Source: Rhodothermia bacterium
GTDB taxonomy: Bacteria > Bacteroidota > Rhodothermia > Rhodothermales > JABDKH01
Assembly (NCBI GenBank): GCA_030431165.1
Contig: JAUIJQ010000107.1
Span: 1 to 8,478, forward strand
DNA: 8,478 nt
Reading direction: 5' to 3'
The first letter of the stretch is position 1. Each line of letters opens with the position of its first letter. Shown in pieces: positions 5,619 to 8,478 of this stretch. The notes under the pieces were generated by a model, which was given only the letters and a program-made list of their open reading frames with translations, was not told where the DNA came from and did not search any database. The translations under genes were made by a program, and so were the position numbers.

Positions 5619-6170
5619 CTAGTGATTGCCGCCGCCGTGTCCGTCGTGACCGCCGTGCTCAGCATGCCGCCCGTGATCTGACACCTGCTGGTCAAACCAC
5701 GCGTGGATTGCCTTCACCAACTCAGCGTCTTTTGTGACGTAGGTGATGCGGCCGCCGGATTCGATGTCATCGTACTTGATATCAAGCCGCTCGTGACCCA
5801 TCACCAGCGCGTGCAGCCCGGCCATGTCTTCGCCGTGAATCATCGCCGGGTCATGAAAGTCGCCCCGGCTGAACTTTTCAGCCTCTTCGGCCAAGTGCTC
5901 ACGAATCAACCGCACCTGCTTCGCGTCGCCGTCGTCTGATACAACACGCTGCACGCCGCCGTTCTCGGTCTTCTCAAATACGTGCGTTGTGCGCTCAAGG
6001 TCGAAGGGCATGACCATCGTTCCCCGGTCAGCCACCACTTCCTGTCGGTTTGCATCCGAAGGAATGGGCCCGGGTCGTGGGGCATCACCGTTGTCGGGGT
6101 AACTGTCGCGACTGCACCCGGCAAAGACGACGAGAAGAGCAATCGCTGTTAGTCGAATGATCTGGTTCAT
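5619..6170 (-). CDS. lipoprotein with conserved domain and histidine-rich tail
   Basis: The 183-residue product has a lipoprotein signal ending in VFAGC with Cys19 lipidated, a proline-rich linker (about 22-48), a compact domain (about 50-163) and the tail DHGRHAEHGGHDGHGGGNH (165-183), in which seven of 19 residues are histidine. The domain reads MPFDLERTTHVFEKTENGG, then a helix with LIREHLAEEAEKF, then GDFHDPAMIHGEDMAGL and ITYVTKDAELVKAIHAWFDQQ. I recall similar small proteins being database-labelled aspartate carbamoyltransferase. None of that enzyme's carbamoyl-phosphate motifs are present, so the label looks unfounded. Internal histidines plus the tail suggest binding of a transition metal outside the cytoplasm. 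That is inference. ATG 6170 is chosen because GAGG lies 8 bases upstream and the lipoprotein signal starts there. The ORF could extend to 6203 but would spoil the signal. It starts 10 bases after the upstream hydrolase stop, and the ribosome site overlaps that stop. Confidence 0.83.
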   Translation of the reverse strand: MNQIIRLTAIALLVVFAGCSRDSYPDNGDAPRPGPIPSDANRQEVVADRGTMVMPFDLERTTHVFEKTENGGVQRVVSDDGDAKQVRLIREHLAEEAEKFSRGDFHDPAMIHGEDMAGLHALVMGHERLDIKYDDIESGGRITYVTKDAELVKAIHAWFDQQVSDHGRHAEHGGHDGHGGGNH

Positions 6171-6180
6171 GATGTAAACC

Positions 6181-7226
6181 TCACTGCGGCAGGTATAACC
6201 CAACGACGCGATTTGCGACGGTTCGGCTGCTTGCCTGGTAGCGATTAAGGAAAACGACGATCAACGCCTCGCGGTCGGGGAAGCGCAGGAAGCGCGCAAC
6301 AAAACCTGCCACCTGGCCGCTGTGACCGATGTATGGGCGCCCAAGGTATTCGCCTACCGCGAAGCCAAATCCGTATCCGGTGTTCTCTCCGTTGGGCAGG
6401 ATCGTCGGTGCCCACATGGCCTCTCGAATCTCGTCGCTCAGCAAGCGATCGCTGTAAAGCGCCTCGTCCCAGATCGCAAGGTCACGAACCGACGACAGCA
6501 GTCCACCGGCTGCAAGTGTCGACGACGTCTCTGTTGGCGCGCGATTAATCAGGTCACCTGCAGCGTTGATCCAATAGCCGGCGGCGCGGTTTGGGATGAT
6601 GACTTCTGGGTCGGCCATCCGCGTCTGATTCATGCCGAGCGGCGCAAAGATGCGATCGTGCAGTACCCCGTGTTCGAGTAGAACCAACCTTGCCCGGGCT
6701 CAAAGTCCATCGGACGGCCGTTTGCGATCGATACAACGTCCTGGGGCGTCATCCGAAAGCGATAGACGTCGTAGCTGCGTATCAGCTCGTAGTCGGGAAT
6801 GCCGGATGTGTGCGTCATCAACTGCCGCACTGTAACGCCGGTCCACTCGCCCGGCAGGAAGGAGAGATAGGAGTTAATCGGGTCGTCAAGTTCCATCCGG
6901 CCCTCTTCAACAAGGAGCATCGTCGCCGCGGCAACAAACTGCTTGCTTATTGATCCAATTTCGAAGACCGTGCTGTCGGTGACAGGGACGCGCAGCTCGG
7001 CGTTAGCGTAGCCGTACGGCTGAATCCTGATCGCGCGGCCACGAGAAAAAACACCGACCATTCCGCCGGGCACGTTGTTCTCGTGCATGAACCCCTCGAT
7101 CCATTGATCAAGCTCAGCGAGCTCTTCTGCGCCGGGTGACGCAATCTGGGGAGCAACCGGCTGCGCCCAGAGCGTCCCGCTGCCGAGGAGCAGGAAGGCA
7201 ATTATCGCGGAATTAGGTCGTCGCAT
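6181..7226 (-). pseudogene. serine beta-lactamase-like hydrolase, broken by internal deletion
   Basis: The 5' part (7226 to stop at 6630) begins with a signal peptide ending near WAQ (22) and holds the class C beta-lactamase / penicillin-binding-protein core: nucleophile motif SISK (92-95), VRQLMTHTSGIPDY (133-146) and YSNTGY (183-188). The frame then breaks. The next reading frame, open down to TGA at 6181-6183, continues as LHDRIFAPLGMNQTRM, GGLLSSVRDLAIWDEAL, YGFGFAVGEYLG and the HSG triad motif in YIGHSGQVAGF. Family members normally have about 18 residues (LLG..IE..SG..Y..F) between YSNTGY and the LHDRIF position. These are missing, so about 55 bases are lost near 6661-6666, which shifts the frame. 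Neither half alone is a complete fold. ATG 7226 begins 4 bases after the fhs stop. Alternatives are an assembly or sequencing error, or expression of the 3' half from TTG 6687, which I doubt. Confidence 0.85.
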
Positions 7227-7230
7227 AATC

Positions 7231-8478
7231 TCAGAACAGTCCCTCAACCTTTCCGGTTTCCACGTCGACGTCGATCCGTCGGAAGGCCGGATTGGAGCCG
7301 GTGCCCGGCATCAGTTTGATGGCACCGGTGACCGGCACAATGAGTCCGGCGCCGCGGTACGTCAGGATGTCGGTGACCGGCAGCGTCCAGCCCATGGGCC
7401 GACCCTTCAAGGCGGGGTCATGCGACAGGCTGAGATGTGTCTTTGCCATACAAACCGCCAGCTCGCGGGAGCGCGGGTCTGCGTCAAGTTCCTCGACACG
7501 TTGCGTCGCTTTGTCGGACCAGCTTACCCCATCAGCGCCGTAGATCTCTGCGGCGATGGTTTCTACCTGCGACTTGACAGGGGTATCCGGCTCATACAGT
7601 GGCTTGAAATCTGACTCGTCGTTACACGCTTCTGCAACGGTGCGCGCCAACTCCTCAGCACCCTCGCCCCCATAACGCCAGTGGCGGGAAACGGCACAGC
7701 GCGCGCCGGCTTCCTCTGCGACACGCCGGATCAGCGCGTGCTCCGCATCGGTATCCGTGTAGAAGCTGTTGATGCACACGACCGGATTGGCGCCGCTCTT
7801 CTTCGCAATCTCTATGTGCGCCCGCAGATTGTCGCAACCACGCTCCAGGAGCTCCAGGTTTTCTTTTGTGTAGGCTTCGTCGAGCTGGCCGGTTGATCGA
7901 ACAGTTGGTCCGCCGCCGTGCATCTTGAGGGCTCGTACGGTTGCAACGACGACGACCGCATCCGGCTTCAGCTTCGAAAAACGACACTTGACGTTCCAGA
8001 ACTTTTCGAAGCCGATGTCAGCACCAAAGCCGCTCTCGGTTACGACGTAGTCCGAGAGTTTCAGTGCCAGCCGATCAGCGACGATGGAGCTCTGGCCAAC
8101 CGCGATGTTCGCAAACGGCCCGGCGTGTACAAACACCGGCTGCCCCTCAATAGTCTGGAGGAGTGACGGATTAAACGCTCGAACCATCCATGCCGTCATG
8201 GCGCCGTCAACTTCCAGGTCAGCGGTGGTTATCTCGTTGCCCGCCCGATCGTGTGCAACGACCATCTTGCCGATGCGCTCGCGCATGTCGCGCAGATTGC
8301 GACAAAGTGCGAGGATGGCCATCAGCTCAGAGGAGACGGATATGTTAAACCCGGAGTCCATCTCGTAGCCATCCATCTTGCCGCCGCGGCCGATCCGGAT
8401 GTTTCGCAACGACTGCGCGCAGAAGTCCATCACCCACTTCATGTCGCCGCGCTCGGGGTCAACGTCAAGACGCCGGAT
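7231..8478 (-). CDS. fhs: formate-tetrahydrofolate ligase (5' end outside the window)
   Basis: The enzyme joins formate to tetrahydrofolate using ATP, giving 10-formyl-THF for purine synthesis, formyl-Met-tRNA and other one-carbon reactions, in the cytoplasm. The frame is open to the right edge, and the residues upstream of the internal ATG at 8442 (IRRLDVDPERGD) still fit the family, so the true start lies beyond the window. About 415 residues are visible against a usual length near 560. The missing N-terminus would include the nucleotide-binding loop. Visible family blocks include SLRNIRIG, GFNISVSSELMAIL, the ATP/formate region QPVFVHAGPFANIAVGQSS, VVTESGFGADIGFEKFWNVKCR, VVVVATVRALKMHGG, NPVVCINSFYTDTDAE, CMAKTHLSLSHDP, and the C-terminal GTGSNPAFRRIDVD ending in GLF. 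No frame break is seen. The stop is 4 bases before the hydrolase start, so they probably share one transcript. Confidence 0.97.
   Translation of the reverse strand: MRRLDVDPERGDMKWVMDFCAQSLRNIRIGRGGKMDGYEMDSGFNISVSSELMAILALCRNLRDMRERIGKMVVAHDRAGNEITTADLEVDGAMTAWMVRAFNPSLLQTIEGQPVFVHAGPFANIAVGQSSIVADRLALKLSDYVVTESGFGADIGFEKFWNVKCRFSKLKPDAVVVVATVRALKMHGGGPTVRSTGQLDEAYTKENLELLERGCDNLRAHIEIAKKSGANPVVCINSFYTDTDAEHALIRRVAEEAGARCAVSRHWRYGGEGAEELARTVAEACNDESDFKPLYEPDTPVKSQVETIAAEIYGADGVSWSDKATQRVEELDADPRSRELAVCMAKTHLSLSHDPALKGRPMGWTLPVTDILTYRGAGLIVPVTGAIKLMPGTGSNPAFRRIDVDVETGKVEGLF

Noticed and set aside
5619..6170. Aspartate carbamoyltransferase
   Set aside because: I recall this label on similar small proteins, but the product is half the enzyme's length, carries a lipoprotein signal and lacks the carbamoyl-phosphate and aspartate binding motifs.
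6181..7226. Two separate functional genes in place of one broken hydrolase
   Set aside because: The two halves hold complementary parts of a single fold (SxxK and YSN in one, HSG in the other), and the second begins without a proper start or ribosome site.
1..8478. Mobile elements, tRNA or rRNA genes, phage or defence genes
   Set aside because: No transposase, integrase, terminal inverted repeats, cloverleaf sequences or rRNA segments were recognised. Nearly all sequence is accounted for by the genes and repeats listed.

Overview
The window (8478 bases, GC-rich, tightly packed) is an ordinary chromosomal housekeeping and envelope segment. A TTG/TATCTTTG promoter of the Bacteroidota type lies upstream of the heme-protein gene. 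The roughly 800-residue GAF protein and the small CxxCH heme-binding protein are both types I associate with that phylum and its relatives. Together these point to a GC-rich member of the Bacteroidota/Rhodothermota group. This is inference from a few signals, not a firm placement. Shine-Dalgarno sequences are present at some genes (79, 4868, 6170) and absent at others (heme protein, GAF protein).

Layout. (1) 1-623, plus strand: the last 21 codons of an unknown gene, a 77-residue two-helix membrane protein, and a YbjQ/UPF0145 protein overlapping it by ATGA. They look like one operon. (2) 612-817: an array of 17-18 base tandem repeats that fills the gap between the ends of two convergent genes. 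(3) 817-4868, minus strand: a lipoprotein of unknown function, proC (pyrroline-5-carboxylate reductase) and a large GAF-domain protein, read in that order. (4) 4869-5047: a divergent promoter region with inverted repeats, a Bacteroidota-type promoter and a short direct repeat. (5) 5048-5518, plus strand: a membrane-anchored CxxCH heme-binding protein. (6) 5507-5613: a second convergent junction, holding a 10-base duplication and a 7-base tandem repeat. (7) 5619-8478, minus strand: fhs (formate-tetrahydrofolate ligase, running off the right edge), a serine beta-lactamase-like hydrolase broken by an internal deletion, and a lipoprotein with a histidine-rich tail. Spacings of 4 and 10 bases suggest one transcription unit.

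How the genes work together. fhs charges tetrahydrofolate with formate for one-carbon metabolism, and ProC performs the last step of proline synthesis. The rest are cell-envelope or signalling proteins with no evident shared pathway. I see no mobile element, CRISPR array, tRNA, rRNA, defence system or biosynthetic cluster. The points most worth a second look are the repeat array exactly filling a convergent junction, the out-of-frame internal deletion in the hydrolase, a four-cysteine cluster inside the GAF domain, and a four-codon mini-ORF overlapping the proC start. No convincing new multi-gene system is visible.
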